Shown piece by piece: positions 36,126 to 49,500 of a DNA stretch of 64,000 nt; the stretch's first letter is position 1, and each line of letters begins with the position of its first letter. The DNA comes from Nemopilema nomurai. Taxonomy: Eukaryota > Cnidaria > Scyphozoa > Rhizostomeae > Rhizostomatidae. Both the position numbers and the translations under genes were made by a program. Location of the stretch: the NCBI GenBank assembly GCA_003864495.1, contig ML133365.1, positions 2,611,856 through 2,675,855 of the forward strand, read 5' to 3'. The notes below the pieces were generated by a model. That model was not told where the DNA came from. It worked only from the letters and a program-made list of their open reading frames with translations, and did no database searches.

Positions 36126-37484
36126 AGACTGAATAATACCTTTAGCTTGTAATGTCTCAATTTCTCCTTTAATAATGTCCTTTTTATGGCTATCAAATGT
36201 GTGCTGGAAGGGGCATCAGCATTTTTTATGGGGAAATAAAATCAACTTTTAGACCTGCTAATGTTTCTTAATCACTGGTGATAGTACCCCACTGTTCACA
36301 GTGCTGATTAAGGGCAACTGCTCTAAAATTCGTTATTCTTCCCATAAAAAAGGATACGTTTTATGTTATCGAGTTCATGAATGAGCTTAGTTTTGCAATT
36401 CACAAGCGCCTTGTGAACGTTTTAATGAGACCCGCAGATTCCTAGCTATTGTGAAGTTCTGCATTTGAAGAGGCATGTTATAGCAAGCAACATACACTGG
36501 GAAACATAATCATGTTTACAAATGTAGATTTGATATGATGTGTGTTACTTATAATGTGTAGATTGGACTTTTTTGAACCGTGAAAACGTGAATCGTCAAT
36601 TTTCATAGCGTGATTTTGTGAATGATGGTTCGCTCGTGAACGTCAATATCCACTTTTATGAACGGGAATTCGTGAATCAATAATTTCCATACGGGAACTC
36701 TTGAAAACTTTCACTTGTAAAAACTTAGATAGGGATGCTCGTGTCAGTTTTCTGGCTTATCTAAATCGGCTATAATTTAGGTCGATCAACTTCAGCCAGA
36801 AACGACATTTGCCCATATTTCCATCGATTTAGAAATCCCGAACGCAAATTAGGTTAGCGTGAATGTGATTGCCGAAGAACTTTAAGACCGAAGAGCGTTG
36901 AATCACGAATTTCAAAAATTTGCGCCGTGAATTTGTGATTCATATTCCCCACCGGTTTCAAGGATTTATGCCGCCCAATTTGGCGCCAATTTTTTTTCGT
37001 TTGATAATTGTAAGTAAATTCTATCCTTTGACTATATGAACATGTCTGCAAAATACTTCCACTAAATGGGTTTTCAAAGCCTCAAAAACGGTCGTTCAAA
37101 TTTTTGTGGGAAAACCGTCACGTGACGCTGTGACGTAGAAGTTGACAACCTCCGCAATGTAAGCATTGCTTCTACCTGGTAAGTGAACTCGGGCATAATT
37201 TCTTCTGGAATTTTTTCACTCGGCACTCAAGAGTTTGTCGGCACTCAAAATTTACTTTTCTTAGGTTCCATTAACTATTTACTGACAGGGCAGTAGACAC
37301 AAGAAGTATTTTGGGGATTTGGGGCGGGGCACCTTCACTCTAAGTGAATGCTTACCCTAGCAACAACTGGCGAAGCCAGGGAGACTGAACTGACTATGCG
37401 CGCGAGGCCATCTGTCCTTAACTGCTGCAATCTTTTGACAAAAGATGGCATCAGCCTGTTTCTCCACAACTACAAAACTTTTGC
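36126..37484. other. Gene-free stretch with inverted and dispersed CGTGAA words
   Basis: Between 36580 and 36960 the words CGTGAA and GTGAAT and their complements recur. An imperfect hairpin (GAATCACGAATTTC with GAATTTGTGATTC) lies at 36900-36941. No gene recognised. Confidence 0.4.
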
Positions 37485-37492
37485 ATGTGCAC
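37485..37492. repeat. Left target-site duplication of hAT element
   Basis: ATGTGCAC, repeated exactly at 38648-38655. Confidence 0.9.
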
Positions 37493-38647
37493 CAGTGGCA
37501 GCCTGGCAGGGGGGACCAGGGGGGCCAGGGCCCCCCCAGCGGAATTTTTTGAAGGGGCGCCGAAGTTTAGGAGGGGCGCCAAAATCCTTATGACATTTGT
37601 AGCGATTCCACTGTTGTTTTCCCTTTGCATTTATTCATCCATTGTGTGATTCACTGGGTGTATACTATTTAGGTGTATGTTGTATATAATAGATTCAGCA
37701 GGTGCATCTATCCAAGTTATCAAGTTGTTCGATAACCTCGAGAGGCGGTATAATCTCTTTCAAAAGTCACAGAAGATCCACGACCTTTTCGAATCTATTC
37801 AAAAAGAGAAGAAGTTGAATGTAATTTCATTCAAAAGTGTCAAACTGCGAGATGAAGTTCTCGGGAGTTCAGTTTGAAGGCATTTCACCAGCGTTATGAC
37901 CGCATAATGCATGTGATGCGTGTCAGCAGTGATGATGATGATGATGCCAATGGAATAGCCTCTTCGTACCTGTAAGCTCCACTACCGCAGAGGTCATTTT
38001 CAGCATTAAAGTTTATCAAAACACGGATACGATCAAGCATGATCCAAGAAGGATTAGAATCTCTGCTTGCAATGACCATCGAAAAAGAAATTTTGCTTTC
38101 CCTTGATGTGGAACATATTATTGACTTGTTCTCTAAAACTTCCAATGAGCTTTCAAAGGCTCTTTTATAACATTTTTACTAAAATCTGCCACTTTCCATT
38201 GATTTCGTATCTGTACACAGTTTAAAGGTCAAACTGGATAACAAATTGGTACACCAAAGGCCCATCTTTTAAATTTTACTTTTTCATGTATATATAATTT
38301 AGTTCTGTTTTGAAGAAAAATGCAGCTGTACAGTGATGTTTTCAATGGCTTGTTACACAGGTTCGGCCTTCAGGTTTATATAAAATTCCACTCTCTTATC
38401 ATGAACGTACATAGCCAGAAATTATCGGTCAATTTTTTCTGTCTTCCTTTTTTTCTTTCTTGTTGAAAATATTGCAAATGCGCTCACTTAGGCTTCAGTC
38501 TTTCTTGCCTCAATACTGTTGAATTTAAAAGTTGTAAGAAAATTGCCAATCTGCCAATCTCGTCAAAAATGGGACAACTTTGTTTGTTATAAGGGGGCGC
38601 CATTTTGCTGCTGGCCTCCCCAGACGAATAAAGCCAGGCCGCCACTG
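37493..38647 (+). mobile_element. hAT-family transposon, internally deleted
   Basis: The termini are CAGTGGCAGCCTGGC and, inverted, CAGTGGCGGCCTGGC (14 of 15 identical). The element is flanked by a perfect 8-bp target duplication, the hAT hallmark. Inside, 37677-37877 encodes a piece resembling the ZMYM1-like hAT transposase helical region (LFDNLERRYNLFQKSQK). The stretch from about 37998 to 38170 encodes the C-terminal dimerisation domain (FSALKFIKTRIRSSM and onward) with a stop at 38168. The DNA-binding and catalytic parts are missing, so it is a non-autonomous 1155-bp relic. The perfect duplication suggests a fairly recent insertion. Confidence 0.92.
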
Positions 38648-38655
38648 ATGTGCAC
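38648..38655. repeat. Right target-site duplication of hAT element
   Basis: ATGTGCAC, identical to 37485-37492. Confidence 0.9.
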
Positions 38656-38911
38656 CTACAATTTTTAATGCTGTATTATTAATAATCTGAGATTTTTTTA
38701 ATGTTCTATTATTGAACGGGCAAATTTAATGATTGTTAAATTCTAACTTTAAAACCAGTTTGTACATCCAGCCTTCCAATCCAGGCCAAAATTCAATGCA
38801 AAAGAAAGAAAAGGTCTATGTTAAATAGCCGTAATAATACATGAATTTGATCTTATCGTACATTTTTCGAGTAAAAGCGAATAAACATACCATTCAGTAT
38901 TCTAAATTCGA

Positions 38912-39091
38912 TCATTTTCTTTTTAACTCCATCTCGTTTTCCTCATTACCACGTTCCTCGTCTGATCCTGATGAACTTGAAGTCCCGTCGTTTGCCGCGT
39001 TGTCCGTTCGTAACTGTGGTTCAAAGTTGTATGGTACAACTTCCATCCCATAGGTATCGCCATAAACCATTTCTGTTTCGGAACCACTCAT
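38912..39091 (-). CDS. Small acidic ORF, possible first exon of a P2X7R-like-domain protein
   Basis: 59 codons beginning MSGSETEMVYGD. It contains VVPYNFEPQL followed by a Ser- and Glu-rich acidic stretch, ending ELKRK then TGA. From memory, this PYxFEP-then-acidic start resembles the N-terminus of P2X7R-like-domain proteins common in cnidarian genomes. The cysteine-rich domain that should follow is absent and no convincing donor precedes the stop. It may be an intact small gene, a first exon with an unseen splice, or a fragment left by transposition. It diverges from FAM241B with about 550 bp between starts. Confidence 0.35.
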   Translation of the reverse strand: MSGSETEMVYGDTYGMEVVPYNFEPQLRTDNAANDGTSSSSGSDEERGNEENEMELKRK

Positions 39092-39643
39092 TTTTAGCAA
39101 ACCAGATCCTTTTTGTGCGCGAGTATTCGGAAGCCGTGTATATTTCTAGTGCACGCGGTCACGTGATATTTTCCTAAAATTGCGTCCACGGCCCCCTCCA
39201 AATTGATTTTTTGTCGAAAAACTTGATTTTGGCTTTTTTTCCACCGAAAGCATCAATAAAATGACATAGTAAAATAGGTGGCATAAATCCTTTAATTATT
39301 ATCACGTCAGTTGTTTTATCGCAATAATCTGTGTTATAAATTTGGTATAAAGACTTCATCTCGACCTCCAGGAAGCCCTGAGTTGGTTCTTGGGAAAGAC
39401 CTCTTCCTTTCTCCCTTTCTCCGCCTTTCTCCATTCTTTTCGCTTGATTCAGCCTCTTTGTCGCGCTTTTGAAGTTTCATTGATGAGAGGTTACAAAATG
39501 TTTTCGTAGTCTTCTACGTCACGGTGATAAATCTTGTATCAAAATAAGGCTTTGTACATTTATATGTTATCTAGAGCTATTTGAAGCTGAGAGAAATTAG
39601 TTCATTTTCAATCATCATACTGTTGCGGCTATAGCGAGAAGAA

Positions 39644-40048
39644 ATGGTGAAAATAATAGATGGAGAAATTGTACAAGACGATGACCCGCGCGCCATTGAG
39701 TGGGAAAGGAAGCAACGCCAAAAGCAGGGATGGAGTGACCCACGTCTCAGAGACACTGGAGATAATTGGCAGCAACAGTCGACTACACAGGCAACAGCAG
39801 GCACATTTGGAAGAATGGGAATGGGTCCAATGGCACAAGGACAGGCAACTAATGGAGTATCGCCCTTTCAAGCAATAAACGAAAAACTCAGCAGCTTTGG
39901 ACTAAGACCTTGGTACATTAGCACCTATGAAATTGAGCCTATATTTCAAGTAGCGTCTATTTTAGCACTCGTGTTTTTCGGCATTCAGGGGCTAGTCGTT
40001 GTTGGAATTTTTTGGTACATGTTTGGTAGGAATCCTAGACATGTGTAA
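39644..40048 (+). CDS. FAM241B: FAM241B-like small membrane protein
   Basis: Single-exon frame of 134 residues with ATG in good context (GAAGAAATGG). The N-terminal motif GEIVQDDDPR (7-16) is the signature of the FAM241 family (human C10orf35/FAM241B and FAM241A). It is followed by a polar Gln/Gly-rich linker and an amphipathic stretch (SPFQAINEKLSSFGL, 73-87). One C-terminal membrane segment lies at about 101-127, ending with a short basic tail. The membrane-proximal pattern is that of a tail-anchored protein. The molecular function of the family is not well established; work on human FAM241B points to endolysosomes. AATAAA occurs at 40385. Its length agrees with the human protein (about 121). 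Confidence 0.9.
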   Translation: MVKIIDGEIVQDDDPRAIEWERKQRQKQGWSDPRLRDTGDNWQQQSTTQATAGTFGRMGMGPMAQGQATNGVSPFQAINEKLSSFGLRPWYISTYEIEPIFQVASILALVFFGIQGLVVVGIFWYMFGRNPRHV

Positions 40049-41456
40049 TATATATCACCTCTCAATCATAAACAGAAGTTATAGCAGGGGATTATATTTG
40101 TGCCAGAACCCAAATTCTTTGCGTAATCTACAAAAGATACCCTAATTTTGAGGCTTGAATTTTTGAATTTTCCAATTAAACATTAACAGCTCAGTTACCC
40201 CAGCCTTCTATTAATCAAAGAAATTAGGAAGCTACCATGATCAAAAAAAATTTGCAGAAAATTAGGCAGCCAGGCTAAACCGACTACATGATATCTGTGA
40301 TGTGGAAATATCAAACCCAGGAGCTTATTCTTGAAATACGATTAAAAAATTTAGGATTCATGCAAATTGCATCTTTATGTTGTGAATAAAGTCCTATATA
40401 TTCAATCTACCAACAATTAAAGCCATAAAATTTCACTATTGTTTTTATCAGAATACTTTTAAATGAACAAAATAAAAAGACAATTGTGGATTTAAATTTT
40501 TCATTTTTCCAAAAGTCTGCATACTCTGCATACAAAGGTATGTTAAGTTTGGGAAATTGTGGTACACTGTTTGTTGCTACAGGGAAGACTTCTAAACCGT
40601 TCCAGAAAACGCATTTCCATTTTACATTCCCTAAACTTTGAACATTCATACAAGCTGTGAAGCAATAAAACAAAACTTAGCTACAGAACATGTATCATCC
40701 ACAATCAATCAATCACACCTAACTTTAATAGTTCTATAATTTTATTTACCTGAAAAGGTGTATTCTGGAAACAAACAGTAAATTCAATAATACATTATTA
40801 TGACTGTTAGTCTCCTCACTTTATTAAAGCTCTAAAGTAAAAAATGCATTATGAAATCAATATATTTTTTTGGCTGTCTATCAATGTGAATGAAATATCA
40901 GTTTATCTCATGTTTTAGTCAAGTCTCATTTGATTAACCAAAAAGAGAGGCTGCAGGTTTGATTCAGAGAAGCATTTTTTTGTTTTTCACTTGTTATATC
41001 TAATGTTAAATGCTCTCTATCAATTTAGATCTCATGTAAAGAATAACAACATTATTATCATAATTTCAAAACATTTTGAAGTATAAAAATAGATTTAATT
41101 ACAACTATGATAAAAAACAAAACTAATTTCTCTAAGTTGCAACATTTTATGGCAGCAAAACAATACAAATCAGTGCAATGCCACAAATTTTCCACAAAAT
41201 TTTGGACATCAAATACTTGCTGTGAAAGACATTAAACTATCCCTAGTCTCAGACTGCAGTATGATCCCATAACATAAACACATTTTCTGCAAAATATCAA
41301 GCTGAAAAAAAGTTTAATTCAATAATTTTTAAACACCATCTACCTTTGCAGCAAAACATGAGAATTGATGCTCAAAGTTAAAACTTGATAAGAAGCAGCA
41401 GAGAATGGCTGAAAATATTTATGAGATTTTTTTAGACTTCTACTAGAGATGGGCGT
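40049..41456. other. 3' flanks of convergent FAM241B and TPD52 genes
   Basis: AT-rich sequence between two convergent genes, containing their 3' UTRs. No other feature recognised. Confidence 0.5.
40385..40390 (+). terminator. FAM241B poly(A) signal
   Basis: AATAAA lies 337 bp after the stop codon and is the first consensus hexamer I see there. Confidence 0.5.
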
Positions 41457-44400
41457 TTAAAGTGCAGATGGTGTCCCTTTTGTTTCACCTGTAGTTCCAT
41501 TCTGATGCTCCACAGATTGTGGAGGCTTTTGCCTGGCTACTTTAGCCTATAAAAACAAAAAAACTTATTAGATTATCAATGAAAAACTATAACGAGGACT
41601 CATGTTCATATTCTATGAAACCCTTGTCCAGTAAAGATTTGAGTTAAGATGTGGCACAGGTGGTTAGGCAAAGCATGCAACTTTCACTTATCTTTAAGTT
41701 GAAAGAGAGAAACACAAAACAAACAAATTTTATGCTCTGTCTTGAGGCTTTATCTAACATCTCAAATTATAATGTACAACATAAATTATTTTCAACTGTT
41801 AAGGTCTAGTGTTTTGAATGAGCTGATACAACATTGGTCAATAAAAGAAACCCTGAAATTTTTTCAAATTGTGTGTCAAAGAGTCCTTTAGGTAAATGGA
41901 AAAACCATGTAGCTAATCAACCCTATTATGGAATTAACAGCATGCAGCATAAACTTCAGTATAAAACTAACTTATCTTAGTTCAACCAATGTACTAATAA
42001 ATCTAATGAAACTGGATCACTTATCTTAAAATTTACTTATCTTTGTTTGGACAATGTACTAATGAGTCCCACATTAATGAAACAAAATCACTTTAGGTTA
42101 TCATAGGAGTGCTATAGTTTGCACCTTTGCTTGACTCTTGTATTTCATTTTAGTGCTTAGAGTTATATTCTCTACAAGTTAATACCCTCATATTTCACTT
42201 TCATATTTTGCCATGCAATTTGGATAAAAAAGATACTTGATTGGACACCACAAAAATTGGCAGAATCATCAAGGGTACTTATGCTCTAATAAGTAGCTCA
42301 GGAGGCTGTACAAGGGTTAAACAAAAATCTTACTTGATAAATTGTTGTTAATAAACAACAACGTTTGCTGAGATACAATTTTCATAAACATGCTGTTAAG
42401 ACGTATTTTTCTTACATTTCTAATTTAATCTACGTTCTAATAACCAAAACACCCAGGTTTTAGAACTCAAGTTGTGCATTAATGCATAGGACCAAAATAT
42501 ATGGTGCATTACGTACACTAAAATAGCATTAAATATCTAGACCTTTACACTACACCTACTTTATACTTATTGGCATTATGAATGACTTATTAATAATTCG
42601 CAGGTTTGACAGTGTTTTAACATATTGTTATAAAGACTAGTTTCTAGTTATTGCTCTTCTGCTTGACATTGTTACACCAAGCATAGTTTTCTACAAAGAA
42701 ACAAAATTCTAAATTTAGTGATAAAATTTGCACACTTAGAGAAGTTAGCGTATTAATAAATGAAAGCGTATTAATAAATGTGTATTTGATGGTATTAAAT
42801 GCATTAACTGTTTATTGACAACTGAATGGTAGGGATAACACTTTAGACTTCCATGCATAGTATAAATGAAAATTAAGAAAGCGTTACAAAGGACAAATAT
42901 TTTATTTAGACTTTTTAAGCATTCTAAAGGTTGATTCACCATATATGTTTTTCCTTTATTGCTTTTTCTTTTTGGGAAAAACTTAAGACATAAGCAAACT
43001 TGACAAAAGCAAAAAATCAACTTGTGTAGTGACATTACAAAAATTTTGACAATGACTGCTGATTCAGCAGGATTCAGAACACTTTTCTTCTAACAAAGTG
43101 ATGGCATCTGGGGTTAGATTTGACCAAATTTTATAGAATGAAAATTTATCTTGAGATCATACTTGACATTCTGCATTCAGTACAAGTTAACAAGTCTCAG
43201 GGCTTACTCACACACAGTAAACAGCAAAGTGTCACAACCTTCTGAGCAATTCTTAAGAAGCTGGCTTTTAAATAAAAATAAAAGAGGAATTTATTCCATA
43301 CCTTGATGGCTCCAGTTGTAGCCCACATCTTTTCTTCCATTGAGTGAAAAGTGGGTGACTCTCTGTAAAAGATCAGAAAATAATTGACAACTAAAGATTA
43401 TACAAAGGGTCAGCAAAAATTTTCAGTTGACTGGGTATTTTATATATGTATACTGACTTAGGGTCAAAATTTCATTACATTGAACTTATACTACTTGAAA
43501 ACTTGTGTGTCTAAAGCATGTGTCTAAAACCAAAAGTCATTATTTCAATAGACTGATATCAATAGATCTGCTTCGAAAAGTATACCTTATATCTTGCCAT
43601 TTCTTAGCAGTTGCACTTCCAAAGTTCTTGAAGGCAGCTGATGTCTTCTCCCCAGCAGCACCTAATGTTTGTTTTGTACTTGTAGAGGCTGCTGATAACT
43701 TGTTGTATCTATGAAATTTTTTTTTATAAAATACTGATGGCAAGAAGAAATAGATGGGGAATCAGGTGTTATTTAATGCCAAAAATCTTTCAATGTCATA
43801 CTGTAAACCCTTGATTCCTTCTTCAACCTAATAATCAATTTCAATATACTTTGTAAATTGATAAACATTTGCACCAGTATTGCCTAATCAATGGCTAGGA
43901 AACTGCACCAACTAAAACCAACTTTCAGTCTTTGTAATATAAAAATTAGCTGCGTGTGGCATTTAACATGCCTTCATTATTTAGCGCATGCAATGGTGTG
44001 CAATGCGAACCGCTATTTTATCTGTTGTTTCTCATCCCTGTTGTCAAGAACTGGGTGCTGCTTGGAAGGAGACCTTTTGTGTTATAAACTGAACGTAAAC
44101 CAAGGAAATTGACGGAGAAACTGTTCTTGTTCTCTTTTAAAGATGTTAAATTTAATTAGTCACTAAAAGAAAGCTGGATTGAAAAAATTCTATTACCCGT
44201 AGAGCATACCATCTGTCGAGAAATTACCATGCAGTGTCACTGACTTCAGTAGCATCGTTAATGTAGCAGATATGTTAGCGGATATTCATAGAAAATGGAA
44301 TTTGTAATTGGTGTCAGCTTTGGAATTGAGCTAACATTGAGCGATCTGTCATATTAACTGTTAAGCGATTTGTTTAACGCTGTTGCTAAATCCCTTATGA

Positions 44401-45835
44401 GAATGCCTTGGGAAACGATAGAACTGCCTTTGTGGACTTTGAGTTACAGCTGCTTTGAAAGTCTTTGAAACATAAGCAATTAAAAAGAAATTTGTGGCAA
44501 ATTCTTTGTTTTGCGTGTGCGATGATTAGCACGCCTTGGACAATTTGGGCGCCTGTGGGGACGTGCCCGTGCGATCGCACTCCTCATATTACAAAGACTG
44601 AACTTTGAGCTGTTTAGTAAATAAATCAAAATTCATGCTGAAAATGGAAACCTTCCAGCCACTCATGCAAAAAGCCATTAGCTATCTGTGAGTTTTTCTA
44701 CAGACCAATGCAAAATATTCCTTTTGTGAACAGAAAGAATCATTTTCTCATTGGAAAACTTCTAAAGGATGGTGTGTATGGAAGATGACTTGTCAAAACA
44801 ATAACCAATAACATGCTTCTTTGTCACATCTTCTTGCATCAATCAGCATGTATAAAATGGCTACTTACTGTGGCAGCTTTCAAACATCTTTTACTGTTTG
44901 CATATTCTTAGAAAAAGTGGCAGTGGCTCTGCTTTTATAAGTAGCTTCAAAATTGTGCAATATGTAACATCTATTTAAGTAACCCACTAGTTAAATAAAA
45001 CATACATATCTGAATTTTGATATGCTTGATACTTCTCACTTAAACCATCTTTGAATTGAGACCACCTTGTCACACCAAGCTCTCTTTTCAATGCAGAAAG
45101 ATGGGCTTCTTTTCGTAGAATTGCTTGTTTCAACGTTTGAACATCATCTTCTAACTGCAAAAATAAAGCCAACAAACTCAGATTTACAGACTTAGATTTA
45201 CGCATCCAGAGCGAGCCACGTGACTGACGCGTTAACATTAATGCGTGTGACATACAAATCAGTATTTTTATCAACTCAATAATTCTATTAGAGCGTGCAT
45301 TTTTGTAAAAACATTTGTGATGATGAAGAAGAAATAGTAGTCGCTGGAAAACTTTGTGTTCCCTGGCATGCCCAACATTGAGATGCTTCATTCAATTGAC
45401 TTTAGAATGACCTAACGAAAAATGTAACCTCAATGCTTCAAATTAATTTCTACCATTAGCAGTTCCTGAGCTAGGCCAAAACCTATTTAATCCTGTTTAC
45501 CATTTACGTGTTGTCAAAACAAAATACGGGAAAACGAGTGGGCTGTATTGCATTTAGACTCCTATTTTCTATTACGGGTCACTGCATCAAACGAAATAAC
45601 AAAGATTTGATAAATAAAAGAAGAATTTTTCTATGTAGAACTGGTCATTAATTTCCAACGTTGTTCCCGTTACCTCCTTGATTTCATTTCGAATTGTCTC
45701 CTTTCGTTGCTCAATGGCGGCTTCTTCCTCTTCCGATTTGATTGATGTGTCTAAGTCGACTTCCTGTGTTGCCTCAGATTCTTGTCCAATGTCCAATTCT
45801 TCGCTAGAGCTAATTCCTTTCCCAACACCATCCAT
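41457..45835 (-). CDS. TPD52: TPD52 family protein (tumour protein D52-like)
   Basis: Five exons, high to low: 45674-45835, 45006-45154, 43586-43708, 43302-43362, 41457-41546. All borders are GT-AG and join in frame to 194 residues, the usual family length (about 180-220). Residues 1-35 are acidic with no signal peptide. Residues about 36-80 form the family coiled coil (EQRKETIRNEIKE, LEDDVQTLKQAILRKEAHLS), which mediates homo- and heterodimers. The TPD52 core follows: LGVTRWSQFKDGL, the GEKTSAAFKNFGSATAKKW block and SPTFHSMEEKM, ending in a short basic and polar tail. D52 proteins are cytoplasmic and peripheral to membranes, acting in secretion and intracellular vesicle traffic. The 61-bp fourth exon equals a typical vertebrate alternatively spliced position. 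Invertebrates usually have one TPD52 gene against four in mammals. Confidence 0.93.
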
Positions 45836-46599
45836 TTCAAGACGCTCGCGCAGAACTATTAATAAAACTAGGCTCTTTTTCGCTGACTTGTTCCAAGCAA
45901 AGATTTTCCAAAACGAAATGTTTTCTCATCATAAAAGTGCGGGCCTCGTTTTCGCGGATTCACGTGATTCTCAAGGACACCTTTTGTCGACAGCGCGCGG
46001 GAATATTCAAAATGTTTGTGAAGGAATGGAAACTTGCCTTCCTATAGTGATCAATAGAAAAAACGGATCTACCCAGTTAACCTTGTCCTAAATTTTGCAA
46101 CAGAATACAAATGAGACTTAGATTGCAAATATGCTTTAAACTCTTTGTAACTGAGCCAACAGGACTGAAAAACAAACTTGTTAGAATAAATATCCCTAAA
46201 ACATCCAAGTTCCTGGCCACCAAGTCAAAAATAAAAGAATTCATGAAATTATATTAATCACACATTGAATGAAATAAGCCACATGTTTCAAATATCTTTA
46301 AATTATTTGATAAATGTGATTCAAATATGCTTATTAGCTGCAAAATTTTCAAACAAACTTTCATTTTAACAGTACTGCACTACTGACATCCCAAATGGCA
46401 TAAAATTCTGCCACCAAATGGCAATGGCATTAACAGTACTGTTTTATAGAATTCATTTTCTTACCCAGAAACAGTCAGCCTGGAGTCAAGTGACAATAAA
46501 CATAAACAGGTCAGTTGTAATATTTATATCATATCAGACTTCTTAAAACAATCAAAACAAGATGCTACAAGAACTTACTAAAAATATTAGATCCACTTT
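45836..46599. other. Spacer between TPD52 start and RNLS stop
   Basis: Both genes are on the minus strand, so this stretch holds the TPD52 promoter and 5' UTR and the RNLS 3' UTR. No recognisable element. Confidence 0.5.
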
Positions 46600-49500
46600 C
46601 TAGGACTGATCTTTAATACATCTGCTAAGGCATTCAAAAATCCTTGCTGATGATTCAATGCAACCATCAAAGTTTGAGGAACTAAAGCTGTCTCCCCCAG
46701 CAATAACCATGGGGGCTTCATTCAAAACAACACAGCCTGGTGAGCCTTCATAGGGCAAATGAACTTGCGAGTATCTCCAGCGTTGACATTTGATGGAAGT
46801 TGGTTCAGGAAGAGATGGCAATAGTTTCTTCAGACTTGAAAGGATGGATGACTCAACAACTTCAACACTGTCTTCAAGGTGTTTTAATCCAAATGGAACA
46901 CTGGTGTGTACAACAACTGAACTACCATGATCAGCACCTTTGTTGAAAAGAAGGTAGAAATAAGTGGCTAAGTCAGAAAATTCAATACAGCTCACCAAAC
47001 TAGTACAAAATAAGCAAGAACCATATGATGGGTTTACTACCAGCCCTAACTTCACCAATTAAGTGTCTTATCATTTGCAGTATTTCTTATGTTCCCTCTT
47101 GTATTACTAAAACCAATATTCAGGCTTTTGTGGGAAAGGAATGCAATTCCAACCCCAGGGGGGGGCACTTGGCACACCGACATACTGGGGGGTCAGTCCA
47201 GTATTTTTGAGTCAAATTTTTTGGGTTCAATATTGATCAGAGATGATACCTTTGGGCCCTGCAAAAATAATAGATACAATTCTGATATTTCTAGATGTCA
47301 AATTTAGAAACAGAATCTGAATCAAATGTATTGTTCATCAGCTAAGACATTTTTTACCAAATGCAGGTCATGTGAACATACTATTTGGAAGTTCAAATGC
47401 TACCTTTTGCTGACATTTTTGGTCTTTTGAAATAAGCTGATATTCCTACTGGCATACATCAATGTACTGAGTGCCTGCTGGTTGCATGTGCACTCCATGG
47501 CTCATGTCCACTTTTTTCCAGGTGTGCAAAATATCGCATGACTTCATTTATTTTGAAATATAAAATTACATTTGGTTACAGCATGTTTCCACGAGCATAT
47601 GTATCAAAACCTCTGCAGAAAGAGACCAGCTAAGTCAAAATTGTAAAAGATGTCCAAATTAATTGTGATTCAGCTATAGGGCAACAACTTTTTGAAAATC
47701 CAGATGGTACCAAAACATACAATGATGACAATTTTCATTTAATAGGGCAAGCTAGGTCATCTTTTCACCTAGGATTTTTGGAGTCTGTCTATATTTCAAT
47801 GGAAAATCCCATTCTTTGTAGACAGAAAGAGTTTGTCTTTTCCCTTGGGCTCTTCTAAAGTTAGGAGTTGTTAGTTAGGTAGTTAGCTTTTTCTTGCCAT
47901 TGTAAAGATCATAATCAAAGCAGTGTTGTATTGTAAAGCCTGTCTTGATGGCATTTTGTTACGGAAATAGGCAAAGAGATCTTAAATGAAACCAATGAAA
48001 CCAAATTATGGCATGCCAGATTGACTACACATTCCAATATACTTCACTCTTTCACATCCAAAGGGCTCAAATATATTTTTGCATTGAATGAAGAAGCATT
48101 AACTGATTATCAAGCTTTGAAATAGCAAACAGGTAAAAATCACCTTTTCCTCTTTTTTGATTGTCTATGCTTATGAATCTGATACATTCATCTTCTTTGA
48201 TATACTTGCAGTCCCAATCCAGTCCAGTATTTGTTAGTTTGCTGTTATCATAAAATAATCCAAGTGCATATCTTGAAGAATAAACAACGCTTTCCAGCTG
48301 TGATCTTTTTGGCTTGATACATTGTTCAATTTCTCCTTTGAGATCAAGCAGTTGAGGCACAGGTATTGTAAAGACCACTGCATCTGAACATAACGATTCA
48401 CCTCCCTCTTTCAAATGCAAAAAACAACTGCCACCTTTTGAAGTTGATATATCAACCTTTTCCACAGTTTTTTTATACAGTGGTGTCAAGCCTAAAAATA
48501 AAAAACCTTAAAGAAAACCACAGTATTGTGTAAAACAAAAAAAGAGATGCAGACTAAAAACAGTTTTAATACAACAAACAAGGCTATAAAACAAAAATGT
48601 AGCATAAAACCATAATAATATTAGCATTACCTCCCTCTTTAAGAAAGTGTTTCAAAACAGAATTCATTCCAGAAGGTGCAACATAATGCCTTGCATTTCC
48701 TCCAAATTTATTTTGACCAACTATTTTTCCTGCAAATTCTTTCAAGATACCATCAGCTAATAGCTTGCAATAATATCTAAAAAATAAAGCCCAGCATATC
48801 AAACATGAAAAGCTCTTCTATAAATCAAAGCATCATATACTGTCCTAACATTTATGGTAATTATCTTAATTTCCCCTAAACTTTTGGGTAATAAAGATAC
48901 ATAGGAAGCAAAATCCTCCAAACACATTTTAAAGTCAACTGAAATCTCTACTTATACATTAGCTCTTCTGTTGTCAAGTGTACACTATGTTTAAACTTGC
49001 AATCTACTTTGTCACCTTTTAGTAATTAGGCTTATTCAAAGCCCTTTTTCTTTGAGCATGTAAGTGTCAGAAAAAAAGCTAACAGAACTAACAGCCAGCT
49101 ACAAATGAAAGCAATGTGAAAAGATGTAAGGAAAAAGACACATATTCATTAATTTTACCAATCAGCATCCACCTGATTATTCACAAAGCCTCTATTTGCA
49201 TACTTTGAGAAGTGTCAGATGGAAAAGGTCTTAAAGTATATTAAAACTGTTTTAGCAATCTCTTGCTCTTGTGAAGTTCTGTACCACAAAGCACATACTT
49301 ACAGAATCCAAGAAAGAAAAAAATTACTTCTATCTTAAAAGCTGTAATTCTCTTACTGGCAACAAAACTGGAAAAACAGAGAACATAAGAAAAGTTATAA
49401 AAATTAGCAGAACAGCAAGAAATAATTGGAACAAAAATAAGATAAATTACTCTTTATGTTTCTCCTGGTATTCTGGGGTTGCTGAGATATACTGGGCGCC

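Noticed and set aside
43505..43714. + strand frame opposite a TPD52 exon
   Set aside because: A shadow of the real minus-strand exon 43586-43708.
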